Origin: Pacificimonas pallii
GTDB taxonomy: Bacteria > Pseudomonadota > Alphaproteobacteria > Sphingomonadales > Sphingomonadaceae
DNA: 64,000 bases
Direction: 5' to 3'
NCBI RefSeq assembly: GCF_019204005.1
Contig: NZ_JAGSPA010000003.1
Span: forward strand, 124,001 to 188,000
The notes under the pieces were generated by a model that searched no databases, was not told the DNA's origin, and saw only the letters and a program-made list of their open reading frames with translations. The number at the start of each line of letters is the position of its first letter. The first letter of the stretch is position 1. Below are positions 17,476 through 26,097 of the stretch, in pieces. The translations under genes and the position numbers were made by a program.

Positions 17476-18057
17476 TCAGGCGGGATTTTGCAGATATGCG
17501 ATGACGTCCGCGCGTTTTTGCGCATCCTTCAGACCTGGAAACACCATCCTTGTCTTCGGCATGACCCGCCGCGGGTCTTCCAAGTAGACATAGAGTTGTT
17601 CGGGCGTCCAGGTGAGTTCGCTATTCTTATTGGCTTTCGAATAGTTAAAATTGGGGACGGACCCGGCCGCTTGGCCGACGATACCGGCAAGCGATGGCCC
17701 GACACGGTTGACGCCGGGTTCAAGCACATGACAGGCGCGGCATTGTGCGAACACGGCCTTACCCGCGGCAGCATCTCCGGTCAGGCTGGCGAAGGCGACG
17801 CCATCCTTTGTTGTCATGTCACCCGGTTCGGCAGCATCCGGTTCGGCGCTTGCCATTTCAGGTTCTTCCGTCGCGGCGGGGTTTTCGATCGTCGGAGCGG
17901 ATTTTTCGGGCAGCGCGGCTTCAACGACCGCGGCATCTTCCGTGGCGGAGGTTTCAATGGCCGTCGATGTCTCTTCGCCGCCGCTGTCGGAACAGGCGAC
18001 TGTCAATGCTGAAATTGCAACCGCGCCCATCAATGTTTTCATGACCGTCATACCCAT
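17476..18057 (-). CDS. Cytochrome c lipoprotein (class I)
   Basis: Electron carrier of 193 aa, probably lipid-anchored in the periplasm: the signal ends ALTVAC with lipobox Cys22. A Glu/Ala/Pro-rich spacer (25-85) leads to a cytochrome c domain with CRACH (Cys106, Cys109, His110), RVGPSLAGIVG and an axial-methionine region VMPKTRM. AAGGA lies 7 nt before the ATG at 18057; an ATG two codons later also has a good AGAGGA. The frame is open 54 codons further upstream, but that part has no signal-peptide logic. It converges on the M16 gene. Confidence 0.88.
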   Translation of the reverse strand: MGMTVMKTLMGAVAISALTVACSDSGGEETSTAIETSATEDAAVVEAALPEKSAPTIENPAATEEPEMASAEPDAAEPGDMTTKDGVAFASLTGDAAAGKAVFAQCRACHVLEPGVNRVGPSLAGIVGQAAGSVPNFNYSKANKNSELTWTPEQLYVYLEDPRRVMPKTRMVFPGLKDAQKRADVIAYLQNPA

Positions 18058-18450
18058 TCCTCTATCCTTCAAGGCTCTGAAATCCACTATTCCATGGTTG
18101 AACCGCAGGTCAAATACTCCCTTCGGTTTCATCGCAAAAAGCAATTCGGATCGCGATTTATCCTTTTCCCTCAACATCGTTCTCCGCAAGCACCGAATAA
18201 GGAAGAAGTTGAAGGGCAATCGCGGGGCAAAGTGATGGTGCCCGCGCGCATATTCGACTGATATGGAAATGCTCTGAGCCCGTCGCGGTCACGGAAACGA
18301 TGCGGCGGCCGCCATGGAGAAGTCCGCTGAACAGGAATGCCGGATACCGTTTCGGCACCCATGGGTCCTGGCGAACTTCGCGATTGGCATATCAGGCGCA
18401 AATCTGTTTAGTCGCGCCGTCATCTTCATCGGGATATTGGGAATTGGTTC
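18058..18450. other. 393-bp spacer between divergent cytochrome and acylase genes
   Basis: It must carry the promoters of both neighbouring genes. I see no convincing coding frame, strong hairpin, long repeat or recognisable factor site in it. Confidence 0.5.
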
Positions 18451-20628
18451 ATGCGTTTTGTGAAATGGGGCCTTGCGGTTCTTGCCATTATCGCCGCTGG
18501 CCTCGCTATCTGGCTATGGGATCCGCTTCCCTCCGCCGATGTCGACGATCTGATGGCCCGGTCGGAAGGTTATAACGTTGAAATCATTCGGGACAATTGG
18601 GGCGTTCCGCACATTTACGGCGACCGTGACGCCGATGTCGCCTTTGGTATCGCCTATGCCAATGCCGAGGATGACTTCCAGACCATCCAGGCCAGCACGG
18701 CCGCAACCCGCGGCGATCTTGCACGATATCAGGGTTCTGGCGCGGCAAAGACGGACTACCTGGTCAGCCTTTTTCGTACCTGGGAAACCATTGCCGAGCG
18801 TTATGAAACCGATGTTCCGCAAGATGTAAAAATCTATGCCGAGGGCTATGCCGCCGGCCTCAACCGCTATGCCGCCGAAAATCCCGATGAAACATGGGAC
18901 GGCCTGACCCCGTTCACCGCCGAGGACCTGATCGCGGCAACGGCTTTCAAAACGCCGTTCTTCTATGGCTTCGACAGCACCCTGCTTGCACTCTATGCCG
19001 ATGACCGCGAAGCCGAAATCGCCCTCGACCCGAGCGGCGGCGCGCAGGCATTCCACACGCGCGCCACCCGTGCGCCTGAACGCGGCTCCAACGCCATCGC
19101 CGTCGCCCCGGCACGATCCGGCGACGGCCACACCCGGCTCATTATCAATTCTCACCAGCCCCTCACCGGTCCTGTCGCCTGGTGGGAAGCGCATGTTGAG
19201 TCGGGCGAAGGCATGAATATGTCCGGCGGCCTGTTCGCGGGCAGCGCCTTTGTCCTGCACGGTTTCAACGATAATCTGGGCTGGGCCAATACAGTCAGCA
19301 AGCCGGATCTGGCGGATATCTACCGCCTCACGGTGAACCCTAAGAATAGGATGCAATATCGGCTCGATGGCGAATGGCGCGATTTTGAAGTCGCCGAAGC
19401 GAAAATCCGTATCAGACTATTCGGCCCCTTTGCCTACACTGCGAAACGCAATGTCATGCGAACCGCCCATGGACCCGTTATCGAAGGTCCGACGGGCACC
19501 TTTGCCGTCCGCTATGCAGGTATGGACGAAATCCGCCAGTTTGAGCAGTATTTCCGGCTCAACCATGCGCAGACTTATGAGGAATTCATGGCAGCGATGT
19601 CGATGACAGCACTGCCAAGCATCAATTATATTTATGCGGACAAGACCGGTCGCATCGCTTTCCTGCATAATGGCCAATATCCCGATCGCCTGGAGGGCTG
19701 GGACTGGTCGAAAGACCTGCCCGGCGACCGCTCGGACCTGATCTGGGCCAGCTACCGCCCGTTCGGCGACGCGCCGCTGCTGACTGACCCGCAGTCCGGT
19801 CTCATCTTCGATGCGAACAACACGCCTTTTTCAAAGACCGATGGCCCGGACAATCTGCGCGCGGAGAGTTTTCCGCGGTCGATGGGATTGCAGACGAACG
19901 AAACCAACCGCTCCCTGCGCCTGGCAGAGCTTAGCTCTGCACATGAGATTATCGACCGGGAGACGCTGCTCAGGATCAAGTTCGATACCGCCTATTCCGA
20001 ATCCTCTGTCGCAGCGAAGCTGGTTGCCCGGATTCTGGCAAAGGACTGGTCCGGCGAACCGGCCTACGCGAAGGCCGCGGAGCATCTCGCGGGGTGGGAC
20101 CTTCAAACGGACATCAACAACACGCACGCTGCCCTCGGCGTGCTCAGCGTCATGCCGGAAATTACCGGGCAGTTTACCGGCATCGATGCGCCCGCGCCGG
20201 AGCAGGCCTTCCGCGAGGCGGTTGACTATCTGATCCGGCATCATGGCCGCATCGACGTCCCCTGGGGCGAGGTCAATCGGCTCAGCCGCGGCGACCAGAG
20301 CTGGCCACTGGACGGTGCGCCCGACATCTTGCGCGCCGCATATCCCGCTGAAATCGCTGATGACGGTATGTTGCGGGCCGCGACCGGCGACAGCTGGATT
20401 GCGGTGGTGGAGTGGGACGAGGAGGGAAACATGTCGGCGGATGTCATCAATCAGTTCGGCGCGGCTACTGTCGATCCGTCGTCTCCGCATTATGCGGATC
20501 AGGCCCCCTTGTTCACGCGGAAGCAATTCCGCCCTGCCCTGCGCGCCCGGGCGGATATCATGGCGAATGCAAAGTGCATCTACTATCCCGGCAAGACCAC
20601 ACAGGAACAGTGCAGCACCGCAAACTAG
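18451..20628 (+). CDS. Penicillin-acylase-family (Ntn) amidohydrolase
   Basis: Amide hydrolase of 725 aa made as a precursor that cleaves itself into two chains. An N-terminal hydrophobic helix (4-23) directs export or anchoring. The alpha-chain starts with VEIIRDNWGVPHIYGDRDADVAFGIAYA. The predicted nucleophile is Ser213 in ERGSNAIAVA, the new beta-chain N-terminus. Downstream are SPGG-like and N-rich segments typical of the S45 family (NDNLGWANTVSKPDLADIY). Family substrates include penicillins, acyl-homoserine lactones and cyclic lipopeptides; the sequence does not decide which. It ends 10 nt from the convergent aminotransferase. Confidence 0.92.
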   Translation: MRFVKWGLAVLAIIAAGLAIWLWDPLPSADVDDLMARSEGYNVEIIRDNWGVPHIYGDRDADVAFGIAYANAEDDFQTIQASTAATRGDLARYQGSGAAKTDYLVSLFRTWETIAERYETDVPQDVKIYAEGYAAGLNRYAAENPDETWDGLTPFTAEDLIAATAFKTPFFYGFDSTLLALYADDREAEIALDPSGGAQAFHTRATRAPERGSNAIAVAPARSGDGHTRLIINSHQPLTGPVAWWEAHVESGEGMNMSGGLFAGSAFVLHGFNDNLGWANTVSKPDLADIYRLTVNPKNRMQYRLDGEWRDFEVAEAKIRIRLFGPFAYTAKRNVMRTAHGPVIEGPTGTFAVRYAGMDEIRQFEQYFRLNHAQTYEEFMAAMSMTALPSINYIYADKTGRIAFLHNGQYPDRLEGWDWSKDLPGDRSDLIWASYRPFGDAPLLTDPQSGLIFDANNTPFSKTDGPDNLRAESFPRSMGLQTNETNRSLRLAELSSAHEIIDRETLLRIKFDTAYSESSVAAKLVARILAKDWSGEPAYAKAAEHLAGWDLQTDINNTHAALGVLSVMPEITGQFTGIDAPAPEQAFREAVDYLIRHHGRIDVPWGEVNRLSRGDQSWPLDGAPDILRAAYPAEIADDGMLRAATGDSWIAVVEWDEEGNMSADVINQFGAATVDPSSPHYADQAPLFTRKQFRPALRARADIMANAKCIYYPGKTTQEQCSTAN

Positions 20629-20638
20629 CCGGTCGATC

Positions 20639-21814
20639 TTAGTCGAGCATGGCCCCGACGGCGGCGACCAGACGGGCGGCATCGCCGTCACGCAGCCCGG
20701 CAATATTGATCCGGCCAGACGCGGGCATGTAAATCGCATGCCGCTTCGCCAGTGCCGAGACATGTTCCGGCTTCAACGGCAGCAGCGAGAAGATCCCCTT
20801 TTGTGCCATCACGCGGGAAAACGCGGCGTGTCCGCCACCTTTCTCCACCAGCTCACAGCGCAGGCCATATAGACGCGCACGCATTTCAGACAGCTCTGCG
20901 CGCCAGTCCGCAGCCAGTGTCTCGTCGCTCAGAATGTGCCCGATGACTTCCGCACCATGCGCAGCGGGCATCGAGTAAGTAGCACGTGCAATGGACTCCA
21001 GCGTTTTCTGCACCGCATGCCGCGCTGTCTCATCACTGGTACGCACGAACAGGATGCCGATGCGGTCGCGGTAGAGACCGAACGATTTCGATCCCGACAT
21101 GGCGATGCAGATTTCAGGCGCGGCGCGCATCATTTTCACCAACAGCGCCAGATCGTCGTCCAGCGGATTGGCCAGTCCGTAATAGGCACTGTCGATCAGC
21201 GGCACGACGCCCCGCGTCGCCGCTTCCCTGATCAGCTCCAGCAGCGTTTCATCATCCAGATCCTCGCCCGTCGGATTGTGGCAGGGGCCATGCAGCACAA
21301 TCATATCACCCGGCCTGGCACGCACTATTGCCGCCCTGATCTGGTCGACGCATAGCCGGTTCTCGATGCTGTCATAATAAGTGAAGGACTGCGCCGGGAC
21401 GTCCAGCACTTCGCAAATCCCGAAATGATTTGGCCAGGTCGGCGTGCCGATGTGAACGGTCAGACCTGGATTGGCGCGCTTCGCCATCTCCACGGCAAGA
21501 CGGACGCCGCCAGTGCCGCCCACGGTTTGAACACTGGCATGCTGCGGTAGGGGCCCGGCGGCCTGCGCCAGCAATGCGGTCATCGCGTCAATGAAACCCA
21601 TATGCCCGCGAAGGGACAGATATGCCTTGCTATCGCCCGTCTGAGCCAGTGTTGTCTCCGCCGCCTTTACCGACCGCATAATTGGCGAATGCCCTGACGC
21701 ATTGCGATATACGCCAACCCCAAGATCCATTTTGTCGTCACGTGGATCGGCCGCGAAACGGGCCATCACGCCATGAAGGGCGTCTTCAGCCGGTGACGGT
21801 ATCGCTTCGAACAT
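20639..21814 (-). CDS. Aromatic amino acid / aspartate aminotransferase (class I)
   Basis: PLP enzyme of 391 aa that moves amino groups between aromatic or dicarboxylic amino acids and 2-oxoglutarate. It starts MFEAIPSPAEDALHG, matching the MFE start of enterobacterial AspC/TyrB; the frame is open 14 more codons, but those are not conserved in style. It has LGVGVYRNASG, the substrate-binding HGPCHNPTGED, DSAYYGL, and the PLP lysine Lys243 in SGSKSFGLYRDRIG. AspC and TyrB cannot be told apart here; the nearby Lrp-type regulator suggests a role in amino acid metabolism. Confidence 0.9.
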   Translation of the reverse strand: MFEAIPSPAEDALHGVMARFAADPRDDKMDLGVGVYRNASGHSPIMRSVKAAETTLAQTGDSKAYLSLRGHMGFIDAMTALLAQAAGPLPQHASVQTVGGTGGVRLAVEMAKRANPGLTVHIGTPTWPNHFGICEVLDVPAQSFTYYDSIENRLCVDQIRAAIVRARPGDMIVLHGPCHNPTGEDLDDETLLELIREAATRGVVPLIDSAYYGLANPLDDDLALLVKMMRAAPEICIAMSGSKSFGLYRDRIGILFVRTSDETARHAVQKTLESIARATYSMPAAHGAEVIGHILSDETLAADWRAELSEMRARLYGLRCELVEKGGGHAAFSRVMAQKGIFSLLPLKPEHVSALAKRHAIYMPASGRINIAGLRDGDAARLVAAVGAMLD

Positions 21815-21905
21815 AGTGAAGGGTCCCCGCCAACGCCGCACCGATGCAGCTGGCACGCGTCAAATGTAACATCAGTCTTGCGGTATCCGCCGAACGAATA
21901 CCGGC

Positions 21906-22142
21906 CTACTCCGCGGAAATGTTCTGCGTATTCGTCACGCGCGAGCGATTCACCACCATGCGGTCGTGCAGGTTCGTGACGCAGCGGCTGCCGGTCCTGG
22001 TGAACAGGAACGGGAAGATACCGTGAAGCAGACAGGCGATGCTCGTCAGGAACATGGTACCGCCAAAGCTGAACGCCGCCATCATATGCTCTCCATAGCT
22101 CTCACCGACCTCCTTGGGATGCTGAGTGAAAAGGCGCTGCAT
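21906..22142 (-). CDS. DUF6356 small membrane protein
   Basis: Protein of 78 aa and unknown function with the pattern MQRLFTQHPKEVGESYGEH, then a hydrophobic stretch (FGGTMFLTSIACLLHGIFPFLF) and TRTGSRCV..LHDRM. I recognise this as the DUF6356 family seen in sphingomonads. The ATG at 22142 is chosen because AGGGA sits 7 nt upstream; an in-frame ATG five codons earlier has no such site. It diverges from the Lrp-family gene with a 128-bp spacer. Confidence 0.75.
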   Translation of the reverse strand: MQRLFTQHPKEVGESYGEHMMAAFSFGGTMFLTSIACLLHGIFPFLFTRTGSRCVTNLHDRMVVNRSRVTNTQNISAE

Positions 22143-22270
22143 GTCGATATCCCTCATATTCGATACACATAGACGATAGTCGGAAGCGGTCGAAAAATGT
22201 GACCATAGTTGCTAGGCTTCTTGATAAAATGTAGTCGTATTTTCCAATATTTTGCACGAATGAGGAAAAT

Positions 22271-22735
22271 ATGGACAAGATTGATCAACGGATTCTGACC
22301 CTTCTCCAGAAGGATGCCACCCTCACCATCGCCCAGATCGCCGAACAGGCCGGAATTTCGTCCACGCCCGCCTGGCGCCGCATCCGCAAGATGGAGGAAG
22401 ACGGCGTCATCGATCGCCGCGTGACGATCCTGAACCCGGAAAAGCTGAATTTGGGACTGACGGGTTTTGTGCTGATCCGGACATCGGACCATAGCGATCA
22501 GTGGCTGAAGGACTTCGCCGCCGCCGTCTCGCAGGTGCCAGAGGTTGTCGAGGCTTACCGGACGACGGGTGATGTCGACTATATCTTGAAGATCGTTGCG
22601 CCTGACGTTGCAGGCTATGACCAGATTTACAAACGACTGATCGCCGCTGCGCGCATGAACGACGTCAGTGCCAGCTTCTCTATGGAAAGGTTGAAGGATA
22701 CGACGGAACTGCCGCTGACCTATGCTGCCGGATGA
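22271..22735 (+). CDS. Lrp/AsnC-family transcriptional regulator
   Basis: Amino-acid-responsive regulator of 154 aa. The N-terminal helix-turn-helix is ILTLLQKDATLTIAQIAEQAGISSTPAWRRIRKMEEDGVI, followed by an AsnC ligand/oligomer domain (70-150) with VVEAYRTTGDVDYILKI. GAGG lies just before the ATG. Neighbours are an aromatic aminotransferase, a DUF6356 protein and a DUF819 transporter-like protein, any of which may be targets. Confidence 0.93.
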   Translation: MDKIDQRILTLLQKDATLTIAQIAEQAGISSTPAWRRIRKMEEDGVIDRRVTILNPEKLNLGLTGFVLIRTSDHSDQWLKDFAAAVSQVPEVVEAYRTTGDVDYILKIVAPDVAGYDQIYKRLIAAARMNDVSASFSMERLKDTTELPLTYAAG

Positions 22736-22902
22736 CCGGCGGCCGATCCCAAAAAGCCCTCTTTCGGGAACGCGGGCGCAGCGACGGCCATTCCCGGCCT
22801 ATCGGCGACACCACTCCAGTCGTCCCTGCATCGATCAGCCCTGAGAAACGGCGAGACAGATGAACCACTGGCGCAGCACCATGATATTGCGCCCCAACGG
22901 GA

Positions 22903-24141
22903 TCAGACCGGCGCTACCATCCGCATCAGCTCTGCACAAAGGATGGCACCGTAGGTACCCAGCGCATAGCCAAGGACGGCCAGCAAGACGCCAACAGGTG
23001 CCAGCGCCGGATGAAACGCCGCGGCGACGACGGGCGCCGACGCTGCGCCGCCAACATTGGCCTTGCTGCCAACGGCCACGAAAAAGAACGGGGCCCGCAC
23101 CAGCTTCGCGACGAGCAGCAGCAGCGCGACATGGACCAGCATCCAGATCAGACCGACGATGAACAGGGTTTTCGCTTCACCGATCCTGAAGATATCCATC
23201 TTCGTGCCGATGATGGCGACCAGCAGGAAGATGAAGGCGGAGCCGATTTTCGACGCCCCTGCCCCTTCCAGATTGCGGGCCGGTGTAAAACTCAGCGCCA
23301 TCCCGATGGTCGTCGCGGTCACGACGATCCAGAAAAAGCTGCTGGTCAGGATGCTGCCCGCGAATACCGGTGAGGTTTCGAGCGCCGGAACCAGCAGGTC
23401 CGCCACCAGATGCGACGCACCGACAGCGCCAAAGGCAACCGCCATGATCAGCACGAAATCCTTCGCCTGTGACGGCCGCTCGCTTTGCAGCGAGAAGGAC
23501 TCCATTTTTGTCTTCAGCGTTTCGATGGCGCTTGTATCGGCCTTCAGCCAGCGGTCGATGGGTTCTGGATTGCCCGCACCATAAAGCAGGAACACCATCC
23601 AGATATTGGCAACGACGATATCGATCGCGATCATCACCGAATAGCGTTCGGGGTTAAAACCATAGACCTCCAGCATGGCGGCCTGATTGGCGCCGCCGCC
23701 GATCCAGCTGCCGGCAAGGGTGGCAAAGCCGCGCCAGACTGCGTCCATACCCTCACCGCCCACCGCTTCGGGACTGACCAGTGCGACAAGAAAAATGGCG
23801 ATCGGACCGCCGATGACGATCCCGATGGTCGCCGTGAAGAACATGATCAGCGCCTTCGGACCAAGGCCGATAATCGCCTTCAGGTCGATGCTCAGGATCA
23901 TCAGCACCAGACTGGCAGGCAGCAAATAGTCTCTTGCGATCGGCCACAAATTCTCGCCGCCGGGTGCGAACAGGCCGAAAGTCGCCATCAGTGACGGGAT
24001 CAGATAGCAAACAAGGATGATGGGTACGAACGTGTAGAATTTGGTCCACCCGCCGCCCAGCCCGCGCGTATAAAAGACACCGCCCAGCACCGCCACGAGC
24101 AGGCCAAGCGTAACGGCGTCATTCGTAATCAGTGGTTCCAT
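22903..24141 (-). CDS. DUF819 family integral membrane protein
   Basis: Polytopic inner-membrane protein of 412 aa with about ten to twelve hydrophobic segments (for example FVPIILVCYLIPSLMATFG and AIDIVVANIWMVFLLYGAG). It has the glycine-rich LAGSWIGGGANQAAM and SKANVGGAASAPVVAAAFHPALAPVGVL, features I associate with the DUF819/YjcL-like family, proposed to be transporters. The substrate is unknown. The start is the ATG at 24141. Confidence 0.85.
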   Translation of the reverse strand: MEPLITNDAVTLGLLVAVLGGVFYTRGLGGGWTKFYTFVPIILVCYLIPSLMATFGLFAPGGENLWPIARDYLLPASLVLMILSIDLKAIIGLGPKALIMFFTATIGIVIGGPIAIFLVALVSPEAVGGEGMDAVWRGFATLAGSWIGGGANQAAMLEVYGFNPERYSVMIAIDIVVANIWMVFLLYGAGNPEPIDRWLKADTSAIETLKTKMESFSLQSERPSQAKDFVLIMAVAFGAVGASHLVADLLVPALETSPVFAGSILTSSFFWIVVTATTIGMALSFTPARNLEGAGASKIGSAFIFLLVAIIGTKMDIFRIGEAKTLFIVGLIWMLVHVALLLLVAKLVRAPFFFVAVGSKANVGGAASAPVVAAAFHPALAPVGVLLAVLGYALGTYGAILCAELMRMVAPV

Positions 24142-24244
24142 CGTGCGCTTTCCCCCCCGGCATTCGCCAATGTGCTTTCATCGGCGCCTGCCCTTACATC
24201 GCCGCGCATACCCTTCTCCGTCCAGCAGAAGTTTCAGAAAAAAG

Positions 24245-24268
24245 GCGGATGAACAAAAAAACATCCGC
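24245..24268 (-). terminator. Minus-strand intrinsic terminator
   Basis: GCGGATG and CATCCGC form a 7-bp perfect stem around a 10-nt A-rich loop. Read on the minus strand, the stem is followed by CTTTTTTC, which makes a rho-independent terminator for leftward transcripts. It would stop read-through from the fliD-fliS operon across the antisense of the activator gene, before DUF819. Confidence 0.6.
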
Positions 24269-24342
24269 ATTCATTTAAGCGGGCGCGCGCGCGGTCGTAT
24301 TAGGAAATACAGAGGTTCCACAAAGGGGGCCATCCGATTGGC

Positions 24343-24360
24343 GCGTCATTAAAATGACGC
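24343..24360. promoter_or_regulatory. 18-bp perfect palindrome
   Basis: GCGTCATT-AA-AATGACGC lies about 140 bp before the flagellar activator ATG. Perfect 8-bp arms suggest a dimer-binding operator; the protein is unknown. Confidence 0.4.
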
Positions 24361-24373
24361 TGGAAACCGTCTC

Positions 24374-24389
24374 CACGGCCGCGGCCGTG
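24374..24389. promoter_or_regulatory. 16-bp GC-rich palindrome
   Basis: CACGGCCGCGGCCGTG is a perfect 16-bp palindrome, 13 bp from the previous one. It may be an operator or a cruciform; in GC-rich DNA such runs can also arise by chance. Confidence 0.3.
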
Positions 24390-24419
24390 TGCGCGTCCCG
24401 TTGAACAAAACCCCAGTTT

Positions 24420-24435
24420 TTAATGCTTAATTAAC
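24420..24435 (+). promoter_or_regulatory. CtrA-type binding box
   Basis: TTAA-TGCTTAA-TTAAC matches the full consensus TTAA-N7-TTAAC of the alphaproteobacterial response regulator CtrA. It lies 65 bp before the activator ATG, in the range of a promoter. CtrA itself is not encoded in the window. Confidence 0.65.
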
Positions 24436-24499
24436 TCTGCCGGCACAATTGTGCGTCAAATTGCTGGCGGCATGATGCTGCCAGAGCAGGGGAATAAGC

Positions 24500-25684
24500 A
24501 TGGCGAAGATGAGCGCAGCACGGCTTCGGGACAATCTTTCGAAGATCCTCATTGGCCAAAGCGCCGCGATGAGGGACGTGCGCGAACTGATCTGCCGCAT
24601 CTCCGCAACCGATTCCTCTTGCCTGATCACGGGACCATCAGGCTCGGGCAAGGAAGTCGTCGCAACCGCGCTTCACAACATGTCCGGGCGCAGCGGGCAT
24701 GCGATTGAAACACTGAATTGCGGCGCGGTCCCCCATGATCTCATCGAAAGCGAACTGTTCGGTCACAAGAAGGGTGCCTTCACCGGCGCGATCGAATCCC
24801 GCTCCGGTCGCTTTGAACGTGCCAATGGCGGCACGCTGTTCCTGGATGAGATTGGCGACATGCCCTTCGACATGCAGGTAAAGCTTCTGCGCGTTCTGGA
24901 AACGCGGCGCTACGAGCGCGTTGGCGGCGGCAAGGCTGAGCATGCCGATGTCCGCATCATCGCCGCGACACACACAAATCTCGAAGATGCGATCACCAGC
25001 GGAAAATTCCGTGAAGATCTCTACTACCGGCTAAACGTCCTCCCTATCTGTCTGCCCGCACTCGCGGATCGCAGGGAGGATATTGAGGAGCTGGTTCGTC
25101 ATTTTGCCGGCCAGGATAATCACAACAGGTTCAGTGTGGGCGCAGACGCCATCGCAGTCCTGACCAGCTATGACTGGCCGGGTAATGTTCGGGAATTGCG
25201 CAATTTTTGTGAACGCGCATCCGTGCTGCACGCTGGACGCACGCTTTCAGGCGGAGAGGCGCAGTTCCTGCTGTCTCTTGGCCGTGCCCATGCGATGACC
25301 GTAGATCCGCGCCCCGCGCGTGAAATTGCCGCGCCTGCATCCGGCGCCAATATTCCGGTGACTTCAGCGCGCCCGGTCGCGGCCGTTCACACCGCAAAGA
25401 ATGTCGTTCCGCTGCTCCCCGCGCTGGCAGCGGCACCTAGCGAAGCAAGCTCGTTTCTGCCGTCGCCGGGCGACGATATTCTTGGGGATAGCGGCGTCAA
25501 TCTGCGGACGATCCTCGCTGACATCGAGCAGTCCTATATCGAGGCGGCGCTTCTTCGCTCGGACCATGTCATTGCGGAGGCCGCCCGGCTTCTTGGCCTA
25601 CAGCGCACGACGCTATGTGAAAAAATGCGGCGCTATGACATCGCTCGCGAAACGGACATCGGCAGTCACGCTGCCAAGGGCTAG
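24500..25684 (+). CDS. Sigma-54-dependent flagellar activator, no receiver domain
   Basis: AAA+ enhancer-binding protein of 394 aa that remodels RNA polymerase bound to sigma-54. It begins almost directly with the AAA+ domain: Walker A GPSGSGKE (45-52), the sigma-54 contact loop GAFTGA (92-97), Walker [14 protein letters not shown] and a [11 protein letters not shown] segment. A Pro/Ala-rich linker (270-330) joins it to a Fis-type helix-turn-helix (about 350-380, [21 protein letters not shown]). It has no N-terminal receiver, unlike FlbD. The four sigma-54 promoters inside the cluster are its obvious targets. AGGGGA precedes the ATG. It converges on fliS, 7 nt apart. Confidence 0.92.
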   Translation: MAKMSAARLRDNLSKILIGQSAAMRDVRELICRISATDSSCLITGPSGSGKEVVATALHNMSGRSGHAIETLNCGAVPHDLIESELFGHKKGAFTGAIESRSGRFERANGGTLFLDEIGDMPFDMQVKLLRVLETRRYERVGGGKAEHADVRIIAATHTNLEDAITSGKFREDLYYRLNVLPICLPALADRREDIEELVRHFAGQDNHNRFSVGADAIAVLTSYDWPGNVRELRNFCERASVLHAGRTLSGGEAQFLLSLGRAHAMTVDPRPAREIAAPASGANIPVTSARPVAAVHTAKNVVPLLPALAAAPSEASSFLPSPGDDILGDSGVNLRTILADIEQSYIEAALLRSDHVIAEAARLLGLQRTTLCEKMRRYDIARETDIGSHAAKG

Positions 25685-25691
25685 CCCTGCC

Positions 25692-26081
25692 CTATTTGCT
25701 CTGACCGATTGCTGCCCAGCCGCTGGCGATCTCCGCAAGGATACCGTGCGCTTCCCGTGCCGCATTGCCGTCACGTGTCGTCACGGCGTGGGTAAGACGA
25801 TTTTTGCAGTAATCGTAGATCGCGGCCAGGTCGTCGGCGATCCGTCCCCCCTGTTCGAAATCGAGCGAGCCCGACAGCGCGTCCAGGATTGCGCGTGCCT
25901 TGCTGGCTGCCGTACCGGCCAGATCGCCCGCGTCGTTCATCAGCGATAGCTCGACCCGCTTCAGGCAGGTCAGGCATTCTTCGAACAGCAGCGCGACAAG
26001 GCGGTGCGGGTCCGCGCCTTCCGCTCGCGTGGAGGCGGCGACACTGGCATACTGGTTATGGGCCTTGATACGGGTCTGCAT
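25692..26081 (-). CDS. fliS: Flagellar export chaperone FliS
   Basis: Cytosolic chaperone of 129 aa that holds flagellin before export. It starts with the family pattern QYASVAASTRAEGADPHRLVALLFEECL and is helical throughout (YDYCKNRLTHAVTTRD..EAHGILAEIASGWAAI). It begins 16 nt after the fliD stop, so both share the promoter upstream of fliD. It is the last gene of the leftward late operon. Confidence 0.92.
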   Translation of the reverse strand: MQTRIKAHNQYASVAASTRAEGADPHRLVALLFEECLTCLKRVELSLMNDAGDLAGTAASKARAILDALSGSLDFEQGGRIADDLAAIYDYCKNRLTHAVTTRDGNAAREAHGILAEIASGWAAIGQSK

Positions 26082-26097
26082 GAATCTATCCTACGGG

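Larger units (their letters stand above)
24142..24499. other. 358-bp regulatory spacer before the flagellar activator
   Basis: No gene is visible. It contains a hairpin at 24245-24268, two perfect palindromes at 24343-24360 and 24374-24389, and a TTAA-N7-TTAAC box at 24420-24435. It separates the DUF819 gene from the start of the flagellar cluster. Confidence 0.7.

Noticed and set aside
18058-18219. 54-codon upstream extension of the cytochrome c lipoprotein
   Set aside because: It would bury the lipoprotein signal peptide in mid-protein and has no matching ribosome site.
24441-24485. CGGCACAATTGTGC and TGGCGGCATGATGC before the activator, possible sigma-54 sites
   Set aside because: In both, GG and GC are 9 nt apart rather than 10, and the -12 boxes are poor; autoregulation by sigma-54 is not supported.
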